From Bradyrhizobium diazoefficiens (GTDB lineage: Bacteria; Pseudomonadota; Alphaproteobacteria; Rhizobiales; Xanthobacteraceae): DNA of 64,000 nucleotides. How positions within the stretch are numbered: position 1 is the first letter of the stretch; every line of letters begins with the position of its first letter. A model generated the notes under the pieces. That model was not told where the DNA came from. It worked only from the letters and a program-made list of their open reading frames with translations, and made no database searches. Below are positions 34,916 through 42,983 of this stretch, one piece after another. The stretch covers positions 6,600,501 to 6,664,500 of the forward strand of contig NZ_CP067102.1 in NCBI RefSeq assembly GCF_016616885.1, given 5' to 3'. Made by a program: the position numbers and the translations under genes.

Positions 34916-35451
34916 TTCTTCTTGCCGATCAGGCGCTGCCCGATCAGGACCGCGATCTGCTGGTCGGACTCGTAAGCGAGCGACGCCGCAGATTCGACGG
35001 TCTCGACCAGATCGTCAGACGTCTCCGCGCGCATCACCTTCAGCCCGATCGCTTCCAGCGAGGGCTGCGTCGCCCGGTTCATCGGCACCTGCCAGGGATT
35101 GAACTCGGCCCATTCGCCGCGCATCGTCACCAGCATCAGCAGCGGAAAGCGGCCGATCGCCGACAGCGACAGCATGTTGATGCAATTGCCCACCCCGCTC
35201 GACTGCATCAACAGCACGCTGCGCTGGCCGCCAAGCCAGGCGCCCGCGGCAATGGCGATACCTTCTTCCTCGGTCGTCAGCACATTGGTGGTGACGCCAC
35301 GGTCGGACGAGAACATGCGGATCAGCTGGCTGTGGCCGGCATCCGGCACGTACGACATCTGCCTGACGTCGGCGGCCTTCAGGACGCGATAGAGCTCGGA
35401 CGGCCAGTCATCACTGCTGCGCGCTTCGGGATTGGGTTGGGGGCTATGCAC
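34909..35451 (-). CDS. ThDP-dependent decarboxylase, PYR-domain (alpha) subunit
   Basis: A 180-aa protein equal to the N-terminal PYR domain of ThDP enzymes. WPSELYRVLKAADVRQMSYV and PDAGHSQLIRMF are the domain start. VLTTEEEGIAIAAGAWLGGQ carries the Glu expected to activate the ThDP aminopyrimidine. SVLLMQSSGVGNCINML is the next conserved block. With the overlapping beta-subunit gene it would form a complete alpha2beta2 enzyme like sulfopyruvate or phosphonopyruvate decarboxylase. No sulfonate or phosphonate genes are visible nearby, so another 2-oxoacid is equally possible. Confidence 0.85.
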   Translation of the reverse strand: MHSPQPNPEARSSDDWPSELYRVLKAADVRQMSYVPDAGHSQLIRMFSSDRGVTTNVLTTEEEGIAIAAGAWLGGQRSVLLMQSSGVGNCINMLSLSAIGRFPLLMLVTMRGEWAEFNPWQVPMNRATQPSLEAIGLKVMRAETSDDLVETVESAASLAYESDQQIAVLIGQRLIGKKKW

Positions 35452-35781
35452 CGCGTGTCTCCGTGAATTTCGAGCGGCACGCTAGCGGTGTTCGGGAACG
35501 AAGGCTCTGACCGTCTGGCATGAGCAGGTATTGAAGGATTGTATAGCTGCGTTCTCCTGTCCCTTGTGGGACCGAGGCACGATGCGCATTGCTGCGCCCT
35601 CTCCCCTTGCGGGCCCCCTTGCGGGAGAGGGCATCGGAGCAGGTCGACACATCCTCGCTAGGGTGAGGGGTATCTCTCCGCGCACTCACGCGAAGTTATG
35701 CGCGCCGAGAGATACCCCTCATCCGGCGCCACCTTCTCCCGCAAGGGGAGAAGGGAGGGCACCGTCACTGCGGCTCGAGAG
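35452..35781. repeat. gap with intergenic repeat element
   Basis: 330 bp without a gene. From about 35600 to 35755 there are inverted repeats: GAGGGGTATCTCTC (35665-35678) pairs with GAGAGATACCCCTC (35707-35720), and CTCTCCCCTTGCGGG near 35602 pairs with CCCGCAAGGGGAGAA near 35738. This CTCTCCCCTTGCGGGAGAGG-type element is familiar from bradyrhizobial spacers. The first 120 bp hold the promoter side of the ThDP alpha-subunit gene. Confidence 0.65.
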
Positions 35782-36495
35782 CTAATTCGCCGCAGACCTC
35801 GCCATGGCCGGCATGTAGATCTGCGCGTAGCCTTCCTTGATCGCAGAGGTGATGCGATCGAGGCGGCGGTCGATATGCTTCTCCAGCACCGAGACGCAAG
35901 CCTCTTCGTTCCGCGCCTTCAGCCCTTCGACGACAGCGCGGTGCTCGGCCTGGGTGTTGGTGCGGTTGATGCTGTCCATGTCGATCCAGCGCACGAAGCG
36001 GATGCGGGCGTTGACGTTGCGCAGCACGCGCAGCATCTCGGCGTTGTTCGACATGCTCATCAGCCGCTCGTGGAAGGTCTCGTCGAGCTCGACGAGCTCC
36101 ACCGAGGAGCGCTCGCCGGGATCGGGGCCGGTGGCTTCGAGGAATTTCAGCAGCGCGTCGATATCCTCGTCCTTGGCGCGCTTGATGGCGAGGCGGACCG
36201 AGGCGACCTCGATCGACTTGCGCAGCTCGTAGAGATCGAAGATCTCGTGCGCGTCGAGCTCGCGGCAGAAGAAGCCCTTGCCCGGCGTGAAGCGCAGGAA
36301 GCCCTCGGTGTTGAGACGGTTGAGCGCTTCGCGCAGCGGCGTGCGGCTGACGCCAAGGCGCTTGGCCAGCTCGCCTTCGTTGAGCCGCTCGCCCGGTTTG
36401 AACTCATAGCTCACGGCCATCGCCTTGAGCTGTTCATAGACGCGATCGACGATACTATCGGAAGCCAGTTCCACGTTGCTCTTCATAAGCTGCAT
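35782..36495 (-). CDS. GntR family regulator, FCD (FadR) subfamily
   Basis: A 237-aa regulator; the start could be the ATG at 36495 or 36486. The winged helix (about 10-75) has IVDRVYEQLKAMAVSYEFKP, GERLNEGELAKRLGVSRTPL and REALNRLNTEGFLRFTPGKG. The helical FCD ligand domain (90-215) has IFDLYELRKSIEVASVRLAI, LDETFHERLMSMSNNAEML and the metal-type His segment (VVEGLKARNEEACVSVLEKH). It is the first gene of the block on the left, next to the racemase and D-amino-acid dehydrogenase genes, so it is the natural candidate regulator. FCD proteins usually respond to carboxylic acids or amino acids. Confidence 0.9.
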   Translation of the reverse strand: MQLMKSNVELASDSIVDRVYEQLKAMAVSYEFKPGERLNEGELAKRLGVSRTPLREALNRLNTEGFLRFTPGKGFFCRELDAHEIFDLYELRKSIEVASVRLAIKRAKDEDIDALLKFLEATGPDPGERSSVELVELDETFHERLMSMSNNAEMLRVLRNVNARIRFVRWIDMDSINRTNTQAEHRAVVEGLKARNEEACVSVLEKHIDRRLDRITSAIKEGYAQIYMPAMARSAAN

Positions 36496-36588
36496 TCATA
36501 ACCGAACACAGCCCAATATACCGAGCCTGCGGGAGCGATTGCAATGCAAACGAGAGGAGGACCGTGAAGCGCTTCGCAACGGCCGGAA

Positions 36589-37332
36589 TCAGGCGAAGAC
36601 GCGCGGACGCAGTCCAGCATGAAACCAGGTGATCATGGAATAGATGTCGTAGACCGGGAGCCCCACTTCAGCCTGCAAAGCTGCGGCATAGGGCGGCATG
36701 TTGGTGCATTCGAGCACGATCGCGCCGACATCGGGGTTTTTGGCGACCAGCTGCTTGCCAGCCTCGACCACGTCACGCTCGGCCAAGCCGACGTCCATGT
36801 CGTCCTTCTCGGCCTTGATCAGCACGCGGAAGAATTCCTTGCCGTGCTCGGTCCCGACCAGCGGCGTATCGAGCGGCACGCCGGCACCCTCGAGATGGGC
36901 CGGCGTCAAGGTCGAGCCTGACACCGTGACGAGACCGACGCGCTTGCCGGGCGGCAGGGTCGCCTGCACCCACGGCACCTGCATCAACGACGAGGTCGCG
37001 ACGGGCACGCCGACGGCGGCCGCGATCTCCTTCTGGAACAGCGAGAGGAAGCCGCAATTGGTGGTGATGGCCTCGGCCCCGAGCCGCACCAGGTGCTTGG
37101 CCGCATCGATGAAGTCAGGCAACAGGCCGGCCGCGCCTTTCAACACCACCTTCTCCGGCGACGCGCCGCTCACCACGCGATAGAGCACCGGGAATGGCCA
37201 GGTCGTGCCATTGCCCATGTCGCCGGGAATGCGAGCGAAGCGCGCTTCCAGCATCAGGATGCCGAGCGGCGCGCCGTAGATGGCCTTGCCGCCACGGGCA
37301 ATACGAGAAGGCGAGTTGGCTGGATAAGTCAT
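36589..37332 (-). CDS. aspartate/glutamate racemase family protein
   Basis: A 247-aa protein of the Asp/Glu/hydantoin racemase superfamily. The two catalytic-cysteine positions appear as AITTNCGFLSLFQ and IVLECTNMPPYAAAL. GILMLEARFARIPGDMGNGT is the domain start, and KRVGLVTVSGSTLTPAHLEG the second-half motif. PLP is not needed in this family. Substrate may be an amino acid, a hydantoin or an arylmalonate; racemisation of an amino acid is favoured because a DadA-like D-amino-acid dehydrogenase gene lies just upstream in the same direction (9-bp gap). No export signal is present. Confidence 0.85.
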   Translation of the reverse strand: MTYPANSPSRIARGGKAIYGAPLGILMLEARFARIPGDMGNGTTWPFPVLYRVVSGASPEKVVLKGAAGLLPDFIDAAKHLVRLGAEAITTNCGFLSLFQKEIAAAVGVPVATSSLMQVPWVQATLPPGKRVGLVTVSGSTLTPAHLEGAGVPLDTPLVGTEHGKEFFRVLIKAEKDDMDVGLAERDVVEAGKQLVAKNPDVGAIVLECTNMPPYAAALQAEVGLPVYDIYSMITWFHAGLRPRVFA

Positions 37333-37341
37333 GGTGCGATC

Positions 37342-38607
37342 TCAGAGGAAGCGGGTGGGCGCGAACGGTGCGAGCGGAATTTCTGGCTGCTTGCCGCTCA
37401 GGAGCTGCGCGACGAGGCGGCCGGTGCGGGCCGAGCTGACCAGACCGATATGGCCATGGCCGAAGGCATAGACGACGTCACGCGACGCGCGTGCGTAGCC
37501 GATGCAGGGAATGCCGTCGGGCATGCTCGGCCGATGCCCGAACCAGGTTTTGATGCGCGAGGCCGGGATGTCCTTCGGCAGTTTTGGGAACATGCTGAGG
37601 AGGTTGTTGCGCAAAATCTCGGCGCGCTTCCAGTTCGGCGCAGCCTCGAGGCCGGCGATCTCGACCGTGCCGGCGGCGCGCAGGCCCTTGTCGGTCCAGT
37701 TCACCACCATCTTCGCGTCAGACGCCATCATCGAGCCGCGCGGACCTGATTCCGGGTTCTCGATCATGACGTGATAGCCGCGCTCGGTCTCGAGCGGCAG
37801 CGGATCGCCGATCGATGCCGTCAATCGCTTTGAATGCGCGCCGGCCGCGACCACCGCAGCATCGCAGGGAATCTCGCCGGTCTCGGTGAGGACGGCGACG
37901 AGCTTGTTGCCATTCAACTTCAGCCCGGTGGCTTTGGCGCGCACGAGCTTGGCCCCGTTCGCCAGTGCATGATTTGCCAGCGCCGCAACGTAAGCGCCGG
38001 GATCGCGGCAGCGTCCGGCCTCTTCCACCACCACGCCAAAGGTGTAGCGCGGGTGCAGGTCCGGTTCGCGCTGACGCATCTCGTCGGCGTTCAGCTCCAT
38101 CCATTCGACGCCGACCTTCTTGCGCAGGCGCCAGCCGAGATCGTTGTCGAAATTGCCGCGCGACGGGAAGACGTGCATCACGCCGTTGCGCTCGACCAGC
38201 TCGGGCACGCCGGCCTCCTCCGCGAGCTTCCTGTGCAGCAGCGGCGCGTCCTTCAGGAGATCGCGGAGCGCAAACGCGGTCTTCTCGACCCGCGCCTCGG
38301 TCCAGCCCGACAGCAGATACTTGATCAGCCAGGGCAGCGCCTTCGGCAAGTAAGACCAGCGGATCGCGAGCGGGCCGAGCGGGTCGATCAGATAGCCCGG
38401 CACCTTCTTCCAGACGCCCGGCTCCGCCGGCGGGATCACCGAATGCGAGGAGAGCCAGCCGGCATTGCCGTAGCTCGCCGCCTGTTCGCCGCCGGGCTCG
38501 CCTGCATCGATCAACGTGACCCGATGACCCTCGCGCAGCGCCTCGATGGCGCTGATCACACCGACCGCGCCGGCTCCGATGATGGCGACGTGGCGGCCCT
38601 CTGCCAT
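37342..38607 (-). CDS. DadA-like D-amino-acid dehydrogenase (FAD, DAO family)
   Basis: A 421-aa flavoprotein. HVAIIGAGAVGVISAIEALR is the FAD Rossmann motif, LIDAGEPGGEQAASYGNAGW the DadA signature. IPCDAAVVAAGAHSKRL and the C-terminal WFGHRPSMPDGIPCIGYARA / VYAFGHGHIGLVSSARTGRL complete the pattern. It should oxidise a D-amino acid to a 2-imino acid, passing electrons to the respiratory chain. It sits between the racemase gene and an IlvB-like ThDP enzyme (3-bp gap), with ridA further upstream in the operon, matching the imine product. Substrate specificity is not readable. Confidence 0.9.
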   Translation of the reverse strand: MAEGRHVAIIGAGAVGVISAIEALREGHRVTLIDAGEPGGEQAASYGNAGWLSSHSVIPPAEPGVWKKVPGYLIDPLGPLAIRWSYLPKALPWLIKYLLSGWTEARVEKTAFALRDLLKDAPLLHRKLAEEAGVPELVERNGVMHVFPSRGNFDNDLGWRLRKKVGVEWMELNADEMRQREPDLHPRYTFGVVVEEAGRCRDPGAYVAALANHALANGAKLVRAKATGLKLNGNKLVAVLTETGEIPCDAAVVAAGAHSKRLTASIGDPLPLETERGYHVMIENPESGPRGSMMASDAKMVVNWTDKGLRAAGTVEIAGLEAAPNWKRAEILRNNLLSMFPKLPKDIPASRIKTWFGHRPSMPDGIPCIGYARASRDVVYAFGHGHIGLVSSARTGRLVAQLLSGKQPEIPLAPFAPTRFL

Positions 38608-38610
38608 CGG

Positions 38611-40272
38611 CTACGCCTTCACCGCCGGCGTGAAATCCTTGCCGACCGACATCGCGCGTGGATCGATGATGCAATGGAGGATCGACGGCTTGCCCGACGC
38701 GAGCGCGCGCTCGAATGCCGGCGCGAATTCTTCGGTGCGCTCGACGCGCTCGCCATGGCCGCCGAACGCCCTGGCGTACATCGCAAAATCAGGGTTCTTG
38801 AGCTGGGTGCCGACGACGCGACCGGGATAGTCACGCTCCTGGTGCATGCGGATGGTGCCGTATTGCGAATTGTCGACGACGATCACGATCAGCGGCGCGT
38901 CATACTGCACGGCCGTTGCGAATTCCTGGCCGTTCATCAGGAAGCAACCGTCGCCGGCAAAGGCGACGACGACGCGATCCGGAAATTGCCGCTTGGCCAG
39001 CACGCCCGCCGGCACGCCATAGCCCATCGAGCCCGAGGTCGGCGCGAGCTGGGCCGCAAAGCTGTGGAAGCGATGATGACGATGGATCCAGCCGGCATAA
39101 TTGCCGGCGCCGTTGCAGACGATCGCATCCTTCGGCAGGCGATCGCGCAGCCAGGTCATGACCCGACCATACTGGAACGTGCCCGGCAGCTCGCGCGCCT
39201 TGTCGGTCCAGGCGAGGTAATCGGCATGCGCCTTGGCGGCCTCGCCCTTCCAGGCAACTGAGCCTGCGGGCTTCAGCGTCTCAACCGCCGCAGCGAACGC
39301 GGCGGGCGTCGCCTGAATCGCGAGCGCGGGCTGATAGATGCGGCCGAGCTCTTCGGAGCTCGGATGCACGTGGATCAGCCTCTGCTTCGGCGTCGGAATG
39401 TCGAGCAGCGTGTAGGACGACGACGGCATCTCCGACATGCGGCCGCCGATCAGCAGAATGACGTCGGCGTTATCGATACGCGCCTTCAGGCCCGGGCTCG
39501 GCCCGATGCCGAGATCGCCGGCATAATGCGAATGGTCGGCGTCGATCAGCGACGCGCGGCGAAACGAGGTCGCGACCGGAAGGTCGAACCGTTCGGCAAA
39601 ACGCGCGATGCTTTTGGTCGCTTCATCGGTCCAGCGCGAGCCGCCGAGGATGACGAGCGGCGCCTTGGCGCTGGCAAGCATCGCGCTGACCTGCTCGATG
39701 TCAGCGGGCGCGGGCCAGCTCACCGCCGGCTCGATGCGCATGGCATCGGCGACGGCCGCAGTCTCGGTCAGCATGTTCTCCGGCAGCGCGATCACGACCG
39801 GACCCGGGCGGCCCTGCAACGCAACGCGGAAGGCGCGCGCGACCAGCTCCGAAATGCGATCGGGTCGATCGATCTCCACCGCCCATTTCGCCATGGAGCC
39901 GAACACCGCCTTGTAGTCGAGTTCCTGGAACGCCTCGCGCTCGCGCATGCCGGTATCGACCTGGCCGACGAACAGGATCATCGGCGTCGAATCCTGCATC
40001 GCGATGTGAACGCCGTGGCTGGCGTTGGTGGCGCCGGGGCCGCGGGTGACGAAGCAGATTCCGGGACGCCCGGTGAGCTTGCCATAGGCTTCCGCCATCA
40101 TCGCAGCGCCGCCTTCGGCGCGGCAGATCACGACGTCGATCGGGCTGTCATGCAGCGCGTCGAGCGCGGCGAGGTAGCTCTCGCCCGGCACGCAGGTGAC
40201 GCGCTCGACGCCTTGGGCGACCAGCTGATCGATCAGGATCTGGCCCCCGGTGCGGGTGTTGCGAATGGTCAT
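38611..40272 (-). CDS. IlvB-like ThDP-dependent enzyme (acetolactate synthase large-subunit family)
   Basis: A 553-aa three-domain ThDP enzyme, from the ATG at 40272 with CTGCAGGGAGCTGTC ahead of it. PYR domain: GGQILIDQLVAQGVERVTCV, CRAEGGAAMMAEAYGKLTGR (catalytic Glu) and FVTRGPGATNASHGVHIAMQ. The central FAD/NAD-like domain follows, then the PP domain with AFAGDGCFLMNGQEFATAVQ and VDNSQYGTIRMHQERDYPGR. No small regulatory subunit gene is adjacent, so a catabolic decarboxylase or carboligase role is more likely than branched-chain biosynthesis. It is in one operon with ridA and a dadA-like gene, so a 2-oxoacid derived from an amino acid is a reasonable substrate. Confidence 0.87.
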   Translation of the reverse strand: MTIRNTRTGGQILIDQLVAQGVERVTCVPGESYLAALDALHDSPIDVVICRAEGGAAMMAEAYGKLTGRPGICFVTRGPGATNASHGVHIAMQDSTPMILFVGQVDTGMREREAFQELDYKAVFGSMAKWAVEIDRPDRISELVARAFRVALQGRPGPVVIALPENMLTETAAVADAMRIEPAVSWPAPADIEQVSAMLASAKAPLVILGGSRWTDEATKSIARFAERFDLPVATSFRRASLIDADHSHYAGDLGIGPSPGLKARIDNADVILLIGGRMSEMPSSSYTLLDIPTPKQRLIHVHPSSEELGRIYQPALAIQATPAAFAAAVETLKPAGSVAWKGEAAKAHADYLAWTDKARELPGTFQYGRVMTWLRDRLPKDAIVCNGAGNYAGWIHRHHRFHSFAAQLAPTSGSMGYGVPAGVLAKRQFPDRVVVAFAGDGCFLMNGQEFATAVQYDAPLIVIVVDNSQYGTIRMHQERDYPGRVVGTQLKNPDFAMYARAFGGHGERVERTEEFAPAFERALASGKPSILHCIIDPRAMSVGKDFTPAVKA

Positions 40273-40401
40273 GACAGCTCCCTGCAGGCTTTGGCGATGG
40301 ACATCATGGCCTCGCGCAAGTTTTGTTCCGAGGTGGCGTAGGACAGGCGGAAATAAGGTGCAAGGCCGAAACAAACAGTGCAGCGGGCATCGGCACGCAT
40401 G

Positions 40402-40755
40402 TCAGCGCCGCGCGGCAATTGCGATCACCTCAATGCGGCAGGCCGGATCGGCGAGCTCGACCTTGCCGCAGGCGCGGGTCGGCGCATTGCCCGGCACGAC
40501 CCAGGCATCATAGACCGCGTTCATGGCGTCGAAATCGTCCATGGTCTTGAGCCAGACCTGCACGCTGAGCAGTCGCGATTTGTCGGTGCCGGCGCGCGCC
40601 AACATGTCATCGACCTTTGCCAGCGCCTCATTGGTCTGCTGGGTGATGTCGGCGGTCTTGGTATCAGCCACTTGTCCCGCCAGGAAAACGAGATCGCCGA
40701 ATACGGAAGCGCGGCTGCGGCGGGCGTTCTGGTCGATGCGGGTGATGTCCGACAT
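40402..40755 (-). CDS. RidA family reactive-imine deaminase
   Basis: A 117-aa protein of the YjgF/YER057c/UK114 family. It has SVFGDLVFLAGQVADTKTAD, DITQQTNEALAKVDDMLARA, the segment SVQVWLKTMDDFDAMNAVYD and the C-terminal CGKVELADPACRIEVIAIAA. An Arg near the end (DPACRIEV) is at the position that binds the substrate carboxylate. RidA proteins hydrolyse 2-imino or enamino acids to 2-oxo acids. Its place between a 2-hydroxyacid dehydrogenase gene and a DadA-like flavoprotein operon fits this job. AAGGA lies before the ATG. Confidence 0.9.
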   Translation of the reverse strand: MSDITRIDQNARRSRASVFGDLVFLAGQVADTKTADITQQTNEALAKVDDMLARAGTDKSRLLSVQVWLKTMDDFDAMNAVYDAWVVPGNAPTRACGKVELADPACRIEVIAIAARR

Positions 40756-40771
40756 GGGGGTCCTTATTGCT

Positions 40772-41689
40772 TTACTTGCCGGTGGCGATGATGCGGCGGC
40801 AATGATCGAGCGCCGCGCCGATCAGGTTGTCGCTCGCCTCGGGCGTGCGGAACGCCGAATGCGCCGACAGCGTCACGTTCGGCAGCTTTGTCAGGGCGTG
40901 CCCAGCGGGCAGCGGCTCGACGGTGAAGACGTCGAGGCCGGCATGGGCAATGTGGCCCGAGCGCAGCGCATCGAGCATCGCGTCCTCGTCCACGACGGCG
41001 CCGCGCGCGGTGTTGATCAAAATGCTGCCCTTGCGCATCTGCGCGATGCGCTGGCGCGACAGAAAGCCCTTGGTCTCGTCGTTGAGCAGAAGATGCAGCG
41101 AAACGACATGGCTCTCCGCCAGCAGCTTCTCCAGCGACACGAATTCGACGCCCGGATGCGTCTTCGGCGTCCTGTTCCAGGCGATCACCTTCATGCCGCA
41201 GCCCGCCGCCATGCGCGCGGCTTCCGCCGCGATGCCACCGAAGCCGATCAGGCCGAGGGTCTTGCCGGTGAGCTGCACGGCATCACGCCGTAGCCAGTTG
41301 CCTTCGCGCATGCCGCGGTCCATCTCGCCGAAGCTTTTGGCAGAGGCCCACATCAGCGCGATCGCGCATTCGGCCACGGCGGTGTCGCCATAGCCCTTGA
41401 TGGTGTGGACGGCGATGCCGCGCTCGGCGAGCTCCTCCGGGTTCATGTAGCTGCGCGCGCCGGTGCCGAGGAAGACGACGTGCTTTAGCTTCGCGCACTT
41501 CCCGGCAATGGCTGAGGGTACGGCGGTGTGATCGACGATCATGATCTCGGCATCGCCGAGCAGGCCGGGCAGATCATCGGGCTTGATCGAGGGATTGCGG
41601 TTGATGCCGACGGGCAGTTTCGCCACGCCGAGCAGCTTCTCGGTAACCGCGGCCAGCGTGTCGTTGGCATCGACGAAAACAGCACGCAC
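40772..41689 (-). CDS. D-isomer-specific 2-hydroxyacid dehydrogenase
   Basis: A 305-aa NAD(P)-dependent enzyme from the GTG at 41689, which has GGAGAAAGTCT ahead of it; a longer frame starts at 41737. Cofactor motif GKTLGLIGFGGIAAEAARMA, then SILINTARGAVVDEDAMLDA (catalytic Arg region), GLDVFTVEPLPAGHALTKLP (Glu) and VTLSAHSAFRTPEASDNLIG (catalytic His). It reduces a 2-oxoacid to a D-2-hydroxyacid or the reverse. It is the first gene of the leftward operon with ridA, ilvB-like, dadA-like and racemase genes, all of which concern 2-amino/2-oxo acids. It diverges from the amino-acid binding protein. Confidence 0.9.
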   Translation of the reverse strand: MRAVFVDANDTLAAVTEKLLGVAKLPVGINRNPSIKPDDLPGLLGDAEIMIVDHTAVPSAIAGKCAKLKHVVFLGTGARSYMNPEELAERGIAVHTIKGYGDTAVAECAIALMWASAKSFGEMDRGMREGNWLRRDAVQLTGKTLGLIGFGGIAAEAARMAAGCGMKVIAWNRTPKTHPGVEFVSLEKLLAESHVVSLHLLLNDETKGFLSRQRIAQMRKGSILINTARGAVVDEDAMLDALRSGHIAHAGLDVFTVEPLPAGHALTKLPNVTLSAHSAFRTPEASDNLIGAALDHCRRIIATGK

Positions 41690-41815
41690 AGACTTTCTCC
41701 TCTCATTCCCGGATCGCAAAACCAGACCATGGTCCACCAGGCGTCACGCGATTTTCTCTCGCTTTGCCAGAGGATTAGGCTTCCATCGCCCGATCACTCA
41801 AATTGCCGGCAGAGG

Positions 41816-41832
41816 TGCAATACCATATTGCA
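41816..41832. promoter_or_regulatory. 17-bp palindromic operator in the divergent promoter
   Basis: TGCAATACCATATTGCA is a perfect 7-bp inverted repeat around a 3-bp centre. It lies between the leftward 2-hydroxyacid dehydrogenase operon and the rightward amino-acid binding-protein gene. Size and symmetry suit a GntR/FCD dimer, so the GntR protein encoded at 35782-36495 is the likely ligand. A related half-site (ATTGCAATGCAA) occurs at about 36538, upstream of that gntR gene. Confidence 0.55.
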
Positions 41833-41899
41833 TTACGGTCTGAATACAGAAATAGTCCTTGAATCGGAGTTGTCGATCATTCCCCAGGGAGCACTGACC

Positions 41900-42736
41900 A
41901 TGAACCGCAGGGACGCACTCACCACCGTCGCGCTGGCGGGCGCGGCAATGGCCACGACAGCAGCGGCCAAGGCCGACACCGCCCCGACCTCCACGCTCGA
42001 CCGCATCAAGAAGAGCGGCGTGCTGCGGATCGCAGTGATCGCCGGTCAGGATCCCTATTTCCACAAAGACCTCGCGACCAATCAATGGTCGGGCGCTTGC
42101 ATCGACATGGCGAACGACATCGCGGGCAAGCTGGGCGTCAAGGTCGAGACACTGGAATCGACCTGGGGCAACCAGATCCTCGATCTCCAGGCCGACAAGA
42201 TCGACCTCGCCTTTGCCGTGAACCCGACGCCGGAGCGCGCACTGGTGATCGACTTCTCGACGCCGATCCTGGTGCACTCCTTCACCGTCATCACCAAGAA
42301 GGGCTTCGCCAAGCCTCAGACCTGGGGCGAGCTCAACAAGCCCGAGGTCAAGATCGCCGTCGACATCGGCTCGACGCACGAGACGATCGCGCGCCATTAC
42401 TGCCCGAAGGCGACCATCCTCGGCTTCAAGACGCGCGACGAAGCGATTCTCGCGGTGTCGACGGGCCGGGCCGACTGCAATGTCTCGCTGGCGGTGCTTT
42501 CGGTCTTCACGCTGAAGAAGAATCCGACGCTTGGCGAACTCGCGATCCCGCGCCCGCTGCTGACGCTGCCGACCAACCTCGGCATCCGCGCCGAAGCCGA
42601 TCTTCGCTACAAGGATTTCCTCAGTGCCTGGGCCGACTACAACCGTTCGCTGGGCCAGACTCGTGAATGGCTGCTGAAGGCCTATGAAACCGTCGGCCTC
42701 AGCGCCGAGGACATCCCGAGCGAAGTGCAGTTCTGA
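41900..42736 (+). CDS. amino-acid-type ABC transporter substrate-binding protein (family 3)
   Basis: A 278-aa periplasmic binding protein. The ATG at 41900 follows AGGGAGCACTGACC. MNRRDALTTVALAGAAMATT has a twin-Arg start and an export signal ending near AAAKADT. The mature part has LDRIKKSGVLRIAVIAGQDP, the family-3 pattern, then MANDIAGKLGVKVETLESTW, KIDLAFAVNPTPERALVIDF and IAVDIGSTHETIARHYCPKA. Polar amino acids are the usual ligands. No permease genes are adjacent. It is divergent from the racemase/dadA/ridA operon and shares its palindromic operator region, so it probably brings in the amino acid that operon degrades. Confidence 0.9.
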   Translation: MNRRDALTTVALAGAAMATTAAAKADTAPTSTLDRIKKSGVLRIAVIAGQDPYFHKDLATNQWSGACIDMANDIAGKLGVKVETLESTWGNQILDLQADKIDLAFAVNPTPERALVIDFSTPILVHSFTVITKKGFAKPQTWGELNKPEVKIAVDIGSTHETIARHYCPKATILGFKTRDEAILAVSTGRADCNVSLAVLSVFTLKKNPTLGELAIPRPLLTLPTNLGIRAEADLRYKDFLSAWADYNRSLGQTREWLLKAYETVGLSAEDIPSEVQF

Positions 42737-42983
42737 TCGACCATGTATGTCCAGGACCTTTTCGGCCGCGCAACGAGCGGCCGAAGGCGTTCTTGGACCG
42801 GTCTCACGAGACACATTGACGCGGGATGCCCCGAGCAAACCGGGAGGCTGATATGCAGACGGCGTTACGTGGAGCTTCCGGTGTTGACGCGGACCCATGC
42901 GCGCTTAAGTAGGTAAGATAAAATCTGCGGGGGTGGCGACGTTTGCTGGGCTGGTTTCCCTCGACGCCACCAATGCAGGACAT

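Noticed and set aside
35531..35785. Short plus- and minus-strand frames in the gap before the GntR gene
   Set aside because: They fall in a palindromic repeat element; open frames on both strands are due to its symmetry.
37834..39261. Plus-strand frame of about 475 codons opposite the dadA-like and ilvB-like genes
   Set aside because: Arg/His/Asp-rich shadow crossing two real genes and their junction.
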